Below are positions 18,101-32,774 of a stretch of 64,000 nucleotides of DNA, one piece after another. Source of the DNA: Strongylocentrotus purpuratus (taxonomy: Eukaryota > Echinodermata > Echinoidea > Camarodonta > Strongylocentrotidae). Below the pieces are notes generated by a model. The model saw nothing but the letters and a program-made list of their open reading frames with translations, ran no database searches and had not been told where the DNA came from. The DNA lies in assembly GCF_000002235.5 (NCBI RefSeq), contig NW_022145611.1, positions 8,314,242 through 8,378,241 of the forward strand. The letters are read 5' to 3'. Every line of letters starts with the position of its first letter. Within the stretch, counting starts at the first letter, position 1. A program made the translations under genes and the position numbers.

Positions 18101-21100
18101 CTTTAAACGTCACCATCCGAAAGACGTGACTCAGCTTCGAACCTGCGTCCTCGGCTGAATCAGTTTGTAACTTCCACTTTTAGCTGGATTACAGGCGCAT
18201 GCCACAACGTCTAGTGTGTCTGTCAAGTTTTATAAAGGTGTAAAGAAGATACCAGTTTTCAACTTCAATATTATCTCCTTTTTTAATTATTTTTAAATAT
18301 TTTATTATGGTAATGATAACAATAACAATATTACCATGCCTTTATCTTCACATCTGATTGCGATTTTTACAGGATAAAATTGATTTATATCTATATGTAT
18401 GTTACCGCTTCAATTAACTAGTTCAAAAATAATATATGAATTACATGTACCTTTATTGTGAATTTAACCACATCAATGGAATAAATATGTAATTTTATGT
18501 GTATTTACAGTTTCTATTTTCTTCTCAAATGTTAATAATGCCATATTAATCAACAAACTCTATTGATTTTTTAAATTTTTTATTCAGGATAATTCTTTAT
18601 TCCCCTCTGGAGGGAGAAGTTGTTGGAGTACAACAGAAGAGAACAGCTTGCTTGATGCTATCGAGTCATTTGGCTTCGGAAATTGGTAAGAAATACTAAA
18701 AGTGATTCCCTTATTCGATGGAAAAGCTTCTTTTATTTGCATTTGTATAGAAAATAAGTAGAATTTACATAGGCTAAATCTTTGGGTTGACATTGGATTC
18801 TAATGATGTGTTTTTAAAATTACCTTTATTGTTCTACTATTTAAGGCATTTTAGGGAAACATGAGTTATTATTTCTTTAAACATTTCAATAATCTTTTCA
18901 GACAAATAATTCAAGTGTGCATCAAATTTCCATAGAGCCAACTTATAATTTGTTTAATCCTTTATGCATCAGTTTTCCAGAGCTTTTGAAATCATTCAAA
19001 ACTAAATCACTTTTTGCTCATTTGTGATATTATCATTTAGTTCATAACCTATGAGTTTCCTATTAATATCTTTCCTTTGCAATGAAAATAAAAATAGTAT
19101 TGATAAAAAGAAAAACAACTTGTTCATTTATAACTGACTGATCTATTTTCTTCACAGGGATGGAGTAGGTAATCATGTCGGATCAAAGACAAAAGACGAG
19201 TGTTCTGACCACTACAATACCTTCTATGTACAAGGAAAGATTGGAAAAGGTAAGTTCTTCGTAATCTTATCGATGAAAAATCACCTGGGCCCTCTTGCAT
19301 AAAAGTCAGGTTGCAATTGATCGCAACTCAGATCAAACAAAACCATCATATGCAACATGCAATGAAACGCAACCTCGCATTGCATAAAGAGAATTGTGAT
19401 TGATTTGGTCATATATCTATCATATAGTTGTATTTAAAAGTTACGTTTGAAATCAAACACAACTTTTTATGCAATGAAATTGCAATCAAACACAAAGTTG
19501 CGTTTGATTTAAGGACTTGCATTTGCTTTTCAGAGTTAAGTTTAAAAGTAACTCTTTATGCAAGAGGGACCAGTACTGTTTGTGAAGCCCTTTATCATAT
19601 CTAATTTTGTTGATATGTGAATACAACTGTAAAGCTATATAAATTTGAGTACACGGTCCACTTTTGCTTTTAGAAATCAGTTACGATTTCACTTGGTGCT
19701 TTTCTTACACATCTTTGTTGAGAGATTTCTGATTAAGTGCAGTGAGTTTTCAACTTTATAATACAGCAGAATTTAATGTTGATCATAACTAAAAATTTGT
19801 TTGTGCAACTAGAGTCATTTCTAAGTGAGTTCATGCCCTAGACTTATTCCTATTGGCAGAATTGAGGGATCACTAATAATTTTTCTTTGTGGTAGTTTGG
19901 GCTATAAACAGGTGTTACCATATTTGAGTGATGCTTTAAAAAGAAAATATTCTCATCTCGGAGTTCATTAGATTCACACATTGATTCTAAAAATAACGAT
20001 TGCACATCAATTGTATGTGATGAAACAAGTTACATTCAATCCTCAATAACAACTGGTTTCTCCTCTTTCCTATTTGTCACCCATCTCTTGCAGAGACATT
20101 ACCAGAAACCCGTTCCGTCAACTTCATAGACCACACAGGACCAGAAGATGGTAAGATCATCCATTCCCCCTCCCCCTCCCCCCCCCCCCCCCATCATTCA
20201 TTTTCTTGTGGAGATGTCATGGTATAGTGGTTCATTCATTTGACTCTCTTTCCAAGGGTCAAGGGTTTGAATCCCAGCCCAGCACTAACGTCCTTTGGTA
20301 ATACACTATTCCACATTTGCCACTTTCTACCCAGTGTAAATAGGTATACCTGGCTATTACTGGGGTGCTTATAATTGCAGGACCCTCAGGAAGATTAGCT
20401 TTGATGCTGATGAGGCTTCTCTGGGTAAACAAATTGTTATTATTATCATTATTGACTCTCAAATCCTCCCCAACTCGGGAATCTTTCTTCCAAATTCATA
20501 TACCTGGTATGGGTTTCAATTTGTCTGGGGCACACATATATTACCACATACAAGTTAGTTCAATGTGTGTACCACATCATGCAAGTCAGCTTGCATCTTA
20601 TTTTCCATATCCCTGATTGTGAATTAATACCTTTGATATTTGATTTCGTTGACACTTTAGCCAAAAGACACCTTCTTTTTCACTAATGCAGCATGCAGAC
20701 ATAACAGGGAGACTATGAAAAAGTGCCATTTTCAACAGAGATTTATTATGAATGGAATTTACCAAATACATGTAGCTCTAAGTAGTGTGCAGGAAACTGC
20801 ATCATTATCAAAGGTCTTATAATATTCTTTTCATGTGTTCAACTGTTTTTCTGGAACAATTTTTGTAGGAAGGATGTCATTGTCTACAGGTATGACTGTT
20901 CACATAATTTTTCAAAGTTATATCACTTAGCGCTTTGTATGTATCTTTCTTTGATTTTTCCAGGGCCATTATCTCCTACATTAGGACTAACATTCAAGCC
21001 CGTAGAACTAACATTAGCAGAGCAGCAGGACCTTTGTTACATGCCATTAAGAGATGATTTTGAAAGGGTGAGTGAGGGCTAAAGAAATAGTTTTCATACT

Positions 21101-24100
21101 TGATGGTATTCTGAAAATTGTTTTATTTTAGTACAGAATGCTTCTGAGATATGATGAACCATTGGGTGATGGCTTCAATTTGATGCTTGCATATGCTGAT
21201 TGTTCATGCAGATCTTTGTGCAAAAACACACATGATTTTTTTTTTTTTTTTCGCGTGTAATTTAGAATTTGTTTTGAGGATTAAGATTCCTAGACTAAAA
21301 TTGATGGATACAAATCATTTTCAGAATGCCAACATTTGGGATTATCTTACTAGGGTCTTTTTTATCTGCAATGATTTGAAAGATAAATTTAATTTGTTAG
21401 ATGGTTCTTTTGAATGAGATGTTTCCTACATAGTTAACTATGATTTAAAGAATAAGAATCAGTGAAATCAGTTCTAGAGTTTGTAGGGAAAATGTGCAAA
21501 TAATTAATTATATGTGTTTTATATGAAGATGGTGTTATGAGGATTGCATTTTTTTTTAAATACACCATATCTTGGCAAATTAAAAAGTTTGATAGGTTAT
21601 TGGCAGAGGAGTTTTGATGGATAAGTGCAAGACTTTAGACAGCCTTTGCTGAAATACCTGAACAGTGCATATCATTGCTATTGTTGCATCAAAGTTTGCA
21701 GCTTAAAGTAAAAATGGAAAAACAATGAAAAAGCCCAGAATTAACAACTTGGAATGTCTTATCAGCAAGCTGTCAGTCATGTAGTTCATTTCAAAATTAC
21801 TGATAGCAATGTGCAACATCTTTTTGAAATTGACTTTCCAAGTAAAGCTTCAATGTTTACATAATAGAAAAATATAAAATCTCTATGTAATCCTTTCCTG
21901 TGAGACATTCATTTTGAAAAATAAGTTACTGGCTTCCAACAAACAGATTAAACATTAATTATTATTAGAGAGTGTCAATAATTGTCTCCATTTGTGAACA
22001 AATCTTTCCTTCTCTCTTCTCATAAAACAGGAATTTGACAATGATGCAGAAACACTCATCAGCAACTTAGCAATAACATCAGAAGATGATGAATTAGATA
22101 TATGTAAGTATCAGATTCAGTAGCATAATAGTTTTTGAACTTTGTAACTTTAATGAAGATTAATTTCCTGGCGTGTTTGTCCTAGACTTTCTCATAAAAT
22201 TTGCGTTTTTATGAAACATCTCAGTTATTCAGATGAGTGATGAAACTGAAAGTCATTTTGACAACCAAAAATATCTCACCCCCCCCCCCCAATGAATCAA
22301 CACTTAGCGAGGGTAAAACAAGGTGAAATTTCTAAAAAAAAACAAAGGATATAATGATGGTCAGACAATGTAGCACTTTATCATGTTGAACGAAAAGAGA
22401 ATAAGCATGTTTCTACAGATATTGCTTAAGTTTCAACCAATATCTCCATTTGTAGAAATTGAAGGTGGAGTTTTTGAGTCTTCTCAGGGTTTATGACTGA
22501 TTTCAATTCTTGTATTTAGATTGGAAACCCTTTGTGATAGAAATGTTATATAATTTTGTAGTTGGTTAGAGAGAGGAGGAAATATCCCTAGTCATGTTTC
22601 TAAAAGAAGCATGAACCCCGGTACCCTGTATTTCTGTGACACTCTCAGAAACAATTAACGTTTTGTTTCCAAAGCTTCATGTATTAGAGTGTGATTTTGA
22701 TTTGTATAGATTATGTACTCCAACTTCTTATTACTTTTTGTTGTGTTAATTGATGATTCTATTTTGATGACAATTTTGTTTCATTGTAAACATTGTGTAA
22801 TTAGTCCCTTTGTATTTCTAATAAACCACATTGAATTTGAATGTGATTAGATTTGCCTATCAATTTTTATTCCATCACATTCTGTATTTGTTTATCTTGA
22901 ACAGCACTCAAGCTAGCGCACGTAGATATGTATTCAAAGAGGTTAAAGGAGAGAGGTAGAAGGAAAACCATATCCAGAGAGAATGGTCTCATCACCGCTG
23001 CAGTATCAACCGCATCCCCAGTTCCACTCTGCCCACCCACGCCTTCATCAGCGCAGAAACAAAAAGTAGCAAGTAAGCATAGTAAACCAGTATACTCACT
23101 TGATAAGGCTGTGGCTGTAATTAAATGCCCAATGCACATTAGTGCAAAAGATGATACCACATAAAAGCACAGTAACATAGCTGTTAATTGGGTAGGATAG
23201 AACATATAAAATAATGAGAATGATTGATTGTAGGTTATATCAAACAGATGAATTTTTAGATTATATTTTAACACTTTCATGGATCTGCTATTTCTAGTTT
23301 CTCAAGGGGGAGCACTGAACAGCATTCCACCTTTGTGATAATGTTAAATTGTTCTTATATCTGAGATTCATTAGTATAAGCTGTAAACTTAAAAGCAATT
23401 TAATTATTCATTATTGATCAACCCCTCTGTGACCCAAATTTTTAAATTATGAGTGGGAATGGAGGGAGGTTCCCCATTAAAAATCACTCTTGTCAATGTG
23501 ACTTCTCAAAATGTAGAGATTTTGGTATAAAAGTATAGTAAAATTTGGCAAATATGTATTATTTCTATTCTCAATGACTTTTTCCAACACCTAAGTATTC
23601 ATTTGTAGCAGTACAAATGTGGTCATGAAATACTGTTTCAAATTTAGAACTTAATTCAAAACAATTTTCCCATCATTTTTCGTTCTGTTTCAGCTCCTAA
23701 ACGTAAGCCTTCCAAGGAGGAGCTAGAGTTCCGGGAGAAGCTGAGACCGTTAGCTCGATTCATCCCCTCAACAGACCTTGAAGAAATGTTTGATAATGTA
23801 CAGAGTAAGTACTACACCTACATACACTCTCTTTTTAGGTTCCATGACTAGATAAGTGGAGATGTGGTTCCTGAGAAGGATGATCCAAGTCAGACAAGTC
23901 GTACATCAAATGAAAATATTTTGATCAGAGCAAAATTCAACAAGACGTAAAAAACTTATTTGAATAGAGAAATTGACTTTGACTGAAAATAAAGAGGGAA
24001 AGAGGGGAAGACAAAGACAAAGCTCATATCTGAAAAGTTTGAAAGAATGGAGTAGGAAACCATCTTTAATTATTATTAATTACAATTATCAATATACAGA

Positions 24101-27100
24101 ACATTGGCGTAGGTTGATTCCCAATGTAAAAAAAAAAGCACTAGAAGGAGAGATAACTGCACTCACTTGGTCATAATGGAGTCATAGTTTCTTAATAATG
24201 TACAACCTCTCAACTTATTCCATAAAGAAACACTTATTCCTATGTCAAAGTAACTTAGCCAAAGAGTTGTAATTTAAGATTCACATGGCTTATGTAAATA
24301 ATTGAAGAACCTTTAGAATGCTAGATGTAGCAATAGATTTTTCAAGAATCACAACAGATTTCTATTCAATTTTAAGGTAGGATATGGGTGCGAAGACATA
24401 GGATCACTGTAATACATTTGCAATGAACTGTTTGTATGCAAACTGTGAACTAAGTTGCCTACGTTTTGTGACCCTAAATGATGAACGCCTTCACTCCCAT
24501 CTCTGACATCTAGTTAATGTGTGTTGTACTTGTATCGACTTGTTTACTTTGCAGAGGAGAAAGAAGTTAAATCAAGAATTAAGGAACTAGTCAGGTGTAG
24601 AAGAAATGGAATCACAAAATTAAAAGGTAAGTTACAACTTGGGTTTATATCGGACATCATTAAGAGTGGAAAAAACATGGTGGTTCTTCTTTCATTTATG
24701 ATCCAGAAGAGATGTCTGTGAGCTGTTGATAATTGTAATGTTTTTGCTTCAGGTTTTTTGTTCCTCCAGGGAATCGCTTTGCTTGAAAATTCATAGTTAA
24801 ATTGGTTGTGTAAAGACCACTCAAGGGGGAAACAAATGTTCTTGTATGAGCAGGTGGTCTCTGCATATATGTATACATCTTTATTGAAGGGATTTGGTAA
24901 CTTTGTCTCAGATTCTGAAACAAAATCCTGGATTTACTCAAGCTGCAATGATAAACCTTTAAGTCAGTCAGGAACCCCATGACTTTTACAAGTCGATCGC
25001 TCGTCTGATTATCAAGATATTTATGATTGGAAATCGAAACCAAATTTTGCGTTTTCCTAACGTTTTTCATAACAATACAGTCTATTGGGGAAAACGAGTA
25101 TGGTAAAACTGGTCACTCAAAGATTTTTACTTTTTTGAGGCACTTCTTGATCATTTTGAAGCGCTATTTTTTGTAGGGCTTTAATACTGCACCATACCAC
25201 AAACACTGATAACACATAGGGCCGTGCATCTCAGATTTAACATTGTTAAACGATGCCTTTAAAGGACAATGCTATCATCAAGTATTACACTGAGGAAATA
25301 CAGGTAGAAAGTTCCTGTCTGTAAGGTGGAAACATTTCTCAAATATATTCGCTTGAAGTCGACAGCTTTAAGAAGTAAATTTATATGACAAATTAAGGAA
25401 AATAATTTTTTATTTTCAAGTGAACCAGGAAAAGGAAATTAATTATATTTCATTGATTCTAGCATTTGCTTCTGACTTTGCTCCAAAAAAAGCAAAACTT
25501 GCAGTTAGCTTGATGTTCAAAAATTAGGAATGAACCAATTCAAACTAGTGAGATTGTTTGGAGTGTAAAGATAACTCATGTTGAAACATGAAAAGTTGTA
25601 GGATAATGTTAATGATAAGATATAACATTTATATAGTAGTTAGTACATTGTATTGAAGCGCAGGAAGGAGTTATAAGTAGGAAGAGAAAAGGGGAGAAAG
25701 AGAGTATGGTACTCTTAGTCCAAGCAGGGACGTGATAGAGAAGGACTGGAATCAAGCCGCTCTCCTTTGACCCCATGCTCCAAGCCGCCGAAAAGTTATG
25801 CGCTAATCTTCAACTGTTGACCAGGTGGTGAGATAAGAGAGCGTATGACATTTCAGGATTTAGAATTCCTACATCAGAAAATGGTATCACAGCAACTGTT
25901 CGCTGTCCCTTCCAATGATTTCTCATCTATTGTTGAATGTGTAAAGAGTAGAACAAGCGAACACAAACTTGTGTAATTTCATCCTTTTTTAAACTTGAAA
26001 AATACAAAAAAACACGCGAAAACACGCATTAGCAAACTTAATGTTAATGAAGATTGTAAATCATGGATCAAATAACGGGACATTAAAGCATGCACAAATT
26101 AGCGCATCATCCTAAAATATTGAGTTTTTGACAAGATGTAATTTTTCTCTTACCAACTCTGGCACACAAATGAAAGGAAGGATGGAGTTCTAAATTTGAA
26201 AATTTGTTTGATGTACTATTCCCAATAAAATCCCCATATAAAGTTTTTGATTTACACTGAAATTTTGCCGGTAATTTAATATTTTGTAATAAATGTAAAA
26301 CTGGTGCCAGGCTTCCGAAAGTCTTCGCAGTGGAAGCGCGGTTCTGAGCATGGAACTTCAAAGCCAAGTGGAATGTTACACATCCCATTGTTATGCTTTA
26401 GAACTCAAGAATGCGTTTGAATAAATTACAAGAGTTTCGTCTCCTTTTCTTTCACCTCCCTGGTCCAAGTGACCATTGCTTCAATATTTCTTTATTCATA
26501 ACACATTTGTGATATTTCTCCCCAGAATGTGAAGAGTATGATGAAGCCAAAGCAAAGAGGGAAAAGCGGAAAGAAAACAAGAAGAAGCTGGCTGAAAAGA
26601 CAAAGAAAGGAAACTCAATAACTGCCAAAAAGCCTGAGTAAGTACAAATATAATTTCTTTTTCATTGGAATTCAAAAAAAGGGAATCATACATATCCTGC
26701 TAAACAGGTACAGTGTAGATATGAGTGTGTTACTGCATGCTTGCTCATTTACTTTGTGAGTGTTGTGATAAGGTTTTCATATAATATCAGAATAAAAACT
26801 ATCAACTTGAAAATTAAATGAAAACTTAAATGAATAATGCTTCCCCACTAATGAAAAAAAAAATAGATTTTTATTGCTGTCCCTCTGGTTTGATAATGTT
26901 ATAATCAGATTTCTGTATTTGGGTGTGTGCTTGTGTGTTTATGTGTGTGTTTAGGAGGAGAAGCTGCACTTATATTATGATGAAGAAAAGCCATACCATC
27001 TATTAGATCTAGAAAGGCCATGCCATGTAATGTAATGTTGTTATTAAATCTATGTACGGTATTGAGCTTTGCTCTGGCCCTGAGCAGGGAGCAGCTACAA

Positions 27101-30100
27101 ATATTTCACAAATTGTACGTATCGTAGCAATTATAGTCAAATTTCTCAAATTTGCACTCACTCTAGTGAACTTACTCATCACACTTTTAGTTGCCCATGT
27201 CACGCAACTAATTTGTACTTTCTAAGCATTTTGGTTGCCAAACCACCGATTTCAAACTCTAAAGCTGCAGGCATTTATGGCACTGAGAGAAACTGTGTGT
27301 ACAATTCCCCTTGTATACTCTACCCCTATGAAAGTGAATAGCGCCATCTTTTGAGCATCTAGAAATAGTCGATCACCGGTGCTTTATATCATCTGTATGT
27401 AATCTGTATGGTTTTGAATTGATCGTAATGAATCAAAATTGTGTTGTGTTGAATTAAGAATAGGTGTGCTCGAGAATTTGCTATGATTTCACAATCATTT
27501 CACAATGATGAAAAGAGTACTTCGGTGGTTGTGTAGTATTATCAGCCTGTGTTATGAATTGCGTGGTTATATGTGTGTGATAGGGAAATGACAGCTACAT
27601 TATATTTAATGAATATGTTACACTTGGATATTATACTCCATTGATATAGTCATCATTCTATCATATAAAGTAAGAAATCAATTCCCTTTATCCCAAAAAG
27701 CTTGAGGAAGAAAAAAAAAAGAAAATTGAGGAAACAAATGAAAGAAGGAACGAGGTGGCAAAGGGAAACGCAGCAGCTGGAAAAAAGGTGTATTCCATGA
27801 GCGAGCTCCTTTTGAAATGATAATAGGTGTAACACTTTATTGAAAGCACTTCAATGCAATGTTATGAACGCAGGCTGACGCACAGCAGAGCTGCTTTTGT
27901 GACTTTTCAATAGCCGCAGCTGCCACATGGGGCTGAATGGTGTAAGCTAACCCCCCTCTCCCCCATACATACATACATCCCCTCAAGGGCTCGTGGAAAT
28001 TACCATTGTACCGACGGGGCAGGGGGCGGCGGCGGCTTGCCGTATGTTTGTGCATTTGATCGAGATGTAATGTTCAGCTGAAAATGTGCGCTGCATAATT
28101 GACCCCATTTTGATGGGAAGCAGATTTTTTTTTCTCTCCTTCAAATAATGCACAGATTTTACATTGTGGGCAGGGGTGAAGATTTTGGGGTGTGTATTGA
28201 TGTGAAGGATTCACTACTGAAATGCAAGTCGTTAATTTATTTTTACCTCCTTCAAACATTCTATCTTTTTAATGGTTGTGTGCTAGGGTAGAGATTTTTA
28301 TTGTGTGCACTACATGAATAATTCACTACTGGATTTCAAGTCTGCCTATAGAAACACCCCTCATTTCCATTATATGTGTTACAATTGGGGATTTTTTGTG
28401 TTGCATTTTTATGTGTAATATACATGTATGGAAAATATAGAAACAAATATTGTTTATCATGGGTTTTATAAAGTTAGAAATCATTACAGAATTAAGAGTA
28501 GTACAGGAAGGCATATAACTGCCTGACAGGGAAGAAAGTTAGTTTCTTTAAATTCAAATTAGCACCTTTTAGAGATGAATTAAAACAGCTTTTGGCAACC
28601 CTTCATTAATAGGATTTAGCTGATGTTATCTACATAATCAAATCATTAGCTGGTCCCAATCAATAAGAAGTCATAAAAGTGACCTAGATTTTTAAATTTT
28701 ATTTTAATTGGTGTCCTTTTAAAAAACTATACCTATGATATATTTGACAAAATATACCTATGATATATTTTGTCAAAGCTATGAAATATAATACAGATAT
28801 TTAGAATAAGGTTAGAATGATTTTCTCAATAGGTTGGTTTTCTTTGAAAATTTGCTTTGAGTAATATCAATACCTTTTCCTTCTACAATGTAAATTATTG
28901 GGTCACTATAAAAATTTAAAAAAATTAAACGTTGGCAGTATCGTTTTGTTAGCTTTGTTTTACAATTCACCAAATTCTGAGGCATGCACTTAATATTGAA
29001 TACATCTGATCATCAAAATTTCCCACTGAATACTAGTAGCAAACAGAAGGGAAAAAAAATCTAAAACTCTATTTTCTCTGTCATTTTAATTAGAGGGATA
29101 CATTGGTAAATTCCTGCATCTTTTATGACAGGTACAAATACCAGCATACTTTACCTCTCAATTGGGTGCCAACCGAATTGGGATTTATTTTTAGAATTCA
29201 CAAATCATGACATTTCTTTGGCACTGCTTTGTACAAGGTCACAATTTTGTGTGATTGGAAAAATATCCACTTTTATGACTTCGTAAGTTAGGGGATTAGG
29301 AAGAAATCTAGGCAGACTTCAAACAACAACAAAAAAGATATATATCTATTCGTAAATTTGACCAGTCATAGTCTATAGCTTTGAAAAAAGACTATTGATT
29401 GTAATCTGATTTTCTATCTCATTTGCACTAAATTTGATAAATAGGGACTTCTCATGTAGAAATTATTCTTTCTTGTGTAAAGTCAATATTTATCCTGAAA
29501 GAATAATACTGTATATTAATGTATCTAAATACTTACCAAATACTTGGAATAAGATTTTATCTCATCAGCAATTAAAATCAGTGATGTCAGTAATAGGTTT
29601 TGCCCTTTTGAACTTCTATTCTGCAATAAAACAGAGGTTATTTTTATAATATATCTTGATTCATAGTAACAACAAAGCATTGATACTATGGGAGAATGAT
29701 CTCTACATAGCCGTGCAATGGATCGTGAAAGTGACTCTGAATAGTATCACGTCTCATGATCTTTATGACAAAGTAAATAACAAATACTCATTGAACCCAC
29801 ACTTTGCTCGACAAATAAAACAATATTTCATGGTCCAGTAGTATGGACAAACAGAACTGTCAGTCAAGGCGTCATATTTCTGTTGTTTTTCAACTCAGAT
29901 GTACAATTGAGTTGGAGGGAGTTTATTTCATTCTTGTCGTAATTCACCATTGGAGCATTGAAATTAACACACCCATCCTGCATGAATAATAGGCCTCGGT
30001 TCAATTGGTCAATAGTTAATCCTGTATGAAATTTGTTTGTGTTCCAGTGGACCCCTTTCTGGATATGGTCAAGGTAGAACCTTTGAATGGCATGCTCATA

Positions 30101-32743
30101 TGTGCAAATCTAGATCAATATTTGATGATATAATTACTTCTTGTAGAAATTGAACCTCATAGAAAAGTAACCCTGTTTCAGATTTCATTCAAGTACATAT
30201 AGGCTCCAAAATATAAAATATCATTCCTGAAATTTATAATCTAGCACATAATTGCCTGGGATTATTTGATTAAGACTAAGAATATGTATGACACAGCTGT
30301 ATCATAATTTTCAACAATTTAAGTATTTTGATTTGATTTGATTTGATTTGATTTATTGGTTTCTTGTCGAAAGTCTAGGAGAGCAGCGCCTTGTAACCTT
30401 TGGAAAAAACGCTATATAAATCCAATTATTATTATTATTATTATTTTCTGCATCTTTTTTTTTTTTTTCATCATACATTTTCATGAAGTGTATATAATTT
30501 TATACAGATAATAAACGATATTAAACAAATATATTGAATTTAAACAAATATATTGAATGCATAATTAACATACATTAGATGCAGGAGGGCTACAGAAATA
30601 AGCAAAGTAGCTTGACATGCCGGCAGCCCTCAACTTAGATACAACAATACAAATAAAAATGAAAAAGAGTGACTTGCAGAGAAGAAAAGGAAAGGGGGAG
30701 AGAAGGAGTGTTGGTAATAATACAATAAATCTCATACATCTGCTGATTTTTGGTTAAGGTAATGCACTTTTACTCATTATTTAAAATTATGGTTTCTTTT
30801 CTGATTCCGATTCAAATGAAATTACGGTAGCAGCCTTCTGATGTCTCATATTATTACTTCTTGTGAGATGAAGTCGACATACCAACATCATAATGTCTAG
30901 TTTTAGAATATAGGCCTTAAAGATGAAGTTGAGTTCTGGTCATGCGATTGCATTGTGAAAGAAACGGTGTGGAACTGACCAGAAAAGGTTGATCATCTAG
31001 CATATAAGTATTTGTGTGTATTGCAAGGTTCTGGAATCATCAAAATGATAAGAAATTTGGCCAAGTCTTGGTAAAGTTACAAACACTGTACACAGAAAGA
31101 TGTATATGGGACTACACGAACACGTGGCGTAAAAAGCCGCCCCCCCCCCCCCCCCCCCCCCCCGATTTTTACGATGTTACATGCATATTTAGAATATGAA
31201 GGCATTTGAAGAGCCATGCTTTTCAGGGAACATGTCTAATATCTGATGTTCTTCCACACTTGCATAATAAGAATGAGTAATACTCCCAAATTATTTTTCA
31301 CCTCTTCCCAGAACTCAACCTTCTCTTTAATACTACATGTATAATTCATATATGGTAGCAGTACAAATGCTCAGAGCACTACGTGGGCTGTGGATTGAGT
31401 TTGATATATTGACAAGTCATAAAAATTGAGTGGACGATGTATTGTGGGGGAATAATTACCCGGTTCAACATTCCTACGCTTATCGTTGAAACGTGTTTGA
31501 TCGCTGTCAATAAAATGTTATTGCAGCCAAACCATTGATTCGGTCGTCAGCTCAGCCAGCCCAGACAACTCTCCCTTCTTAAAGCACCTGTTTAAATATT
31601 GACAGTAAATAAGTGTTAAATAGGGGGACTAGAACCTGTGAATGATTGATTGTAAATTGGATGACCTGAACGGGGAGGGGGGGGGGAGGAGACTGTCGGC
31701 TAGACTGGGAAGGAAACAACCGGGCGATTATAGCAGTGCTTGCATTTTGAAAACGCCTATCCCTAGAAGATATTTTTTTTGAAGAAAAATTGCTACACCG
31801 TTCTCATTAGGTGATTTCCAGAAAATCCGACTCCCAAAACCCAAAAAAATTGCTGCTGTTGCCAAGCTGGAAATCTAGTCAAATCTGCACATGGACTGAT
31901 CACGTTTTATAGAAAAATGTACATATTTATTTATTTATTAATATTTATTCATTCATATACTTTTGTGAGAAAACTTTCCAATAGAACCACAACAAAAAAG
32001 GGGCAGGGCTTATTAAACAAATCATGTTCTTATTCAGGGCTTCTAAAACAGGTTAGACTCTCCCATCTCTAATGAATGTTTGTGCAAAACTTTTCTGCTG
32101 GGAAATTCTGTGATCGTTACCTAAACTTCTAGAGCTTGGTCTTGTAAAAGTTTGCTAAATAAACACTACATCCCCCCTCCCCCAAGTTGACCATTGCTGG
32201 AATTTTTCAAAGGAAGTTCAAATTTACTCTTGTTCAATAAAGAAATGAAGGGGGAAATTGGGAAAGGTACACTCCGGAAATGAGAAACCCTTATCAAAAT
32301 CATAGTCCAGTTCATTTCAATTTTGATGTGTCAACATTACAGAAGGACACACATTTTCATAAACACAGAACCTGCTTTAGCTTTATAAAAATCACAACAA
32401 AATCATGCTAAGAATTTTACATTTCAGTTATGTCACTCATGTAATCACGATGACTTGCAAAACAAATCATAGTTACCGGTATTTAAAATTCACACCTACA
32501 GTTTCTCAGGTTTTAGTACGTGACCTCTTTCCTAATATAGTCAGATTTGCAACCATACGCATTCTTTGCCGAGATATTTCTAGCTGGGGAATATAACAAT
32601 ATTTATGTATATTAGGTCTGATCTGTTCCCTTTGCATGTTTGTATAGTGGATTGTCACCAAAGAGGATAAGAATTGGAGCAAGACTTTGGTGTGGCAGTA
32701 GTGCGAAGAAGAGAGGGGTGAAGAGATAGGGAGAGTGTAAGAG

Positions 32744-32774
<31 letters not shown>

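Larger units (their letters stand above)
14515..18587 (+). other. TADA2B intron 3
   Basis: Four kb holding four GA-rich arrays (15108-16430), a palindromic element (17562-17846) and a segment resembling SRP RNA (18030-18225). The remainder is AT-rich. Confidence 0.65.
20151..20963 (+). other. TADA2B intron 6
   Basis: Contains a C-rich run (20165-20192) and a SINE (20214-20455); nothing else recognised. Confidence 0.6.

Noticed and set aside
22740-22842. Non-LTR retroelement 3' end (ctaataaaccacattgaatt)
   Set aside because: Looks like such a tail, but there is no reverse transcriptase remnant within 1 kb; too little to call.
22867-23280. A 137-residue minus-strand open frame
   Set aside because: Lies antisense across TADA2B exon 9, which is clearly the coding strand by homology.
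24696-25070. A 124-residue minus-strand open frame in intron 11
   Set aside because: No family resemblance; chance open frame in intronic DNA.
28929-28950. A U4-snRNA-like string (ttggcagtatcgt)
   Set aside because: Only about 12 nt match, without the rest of the snRNA or its flanking signals.
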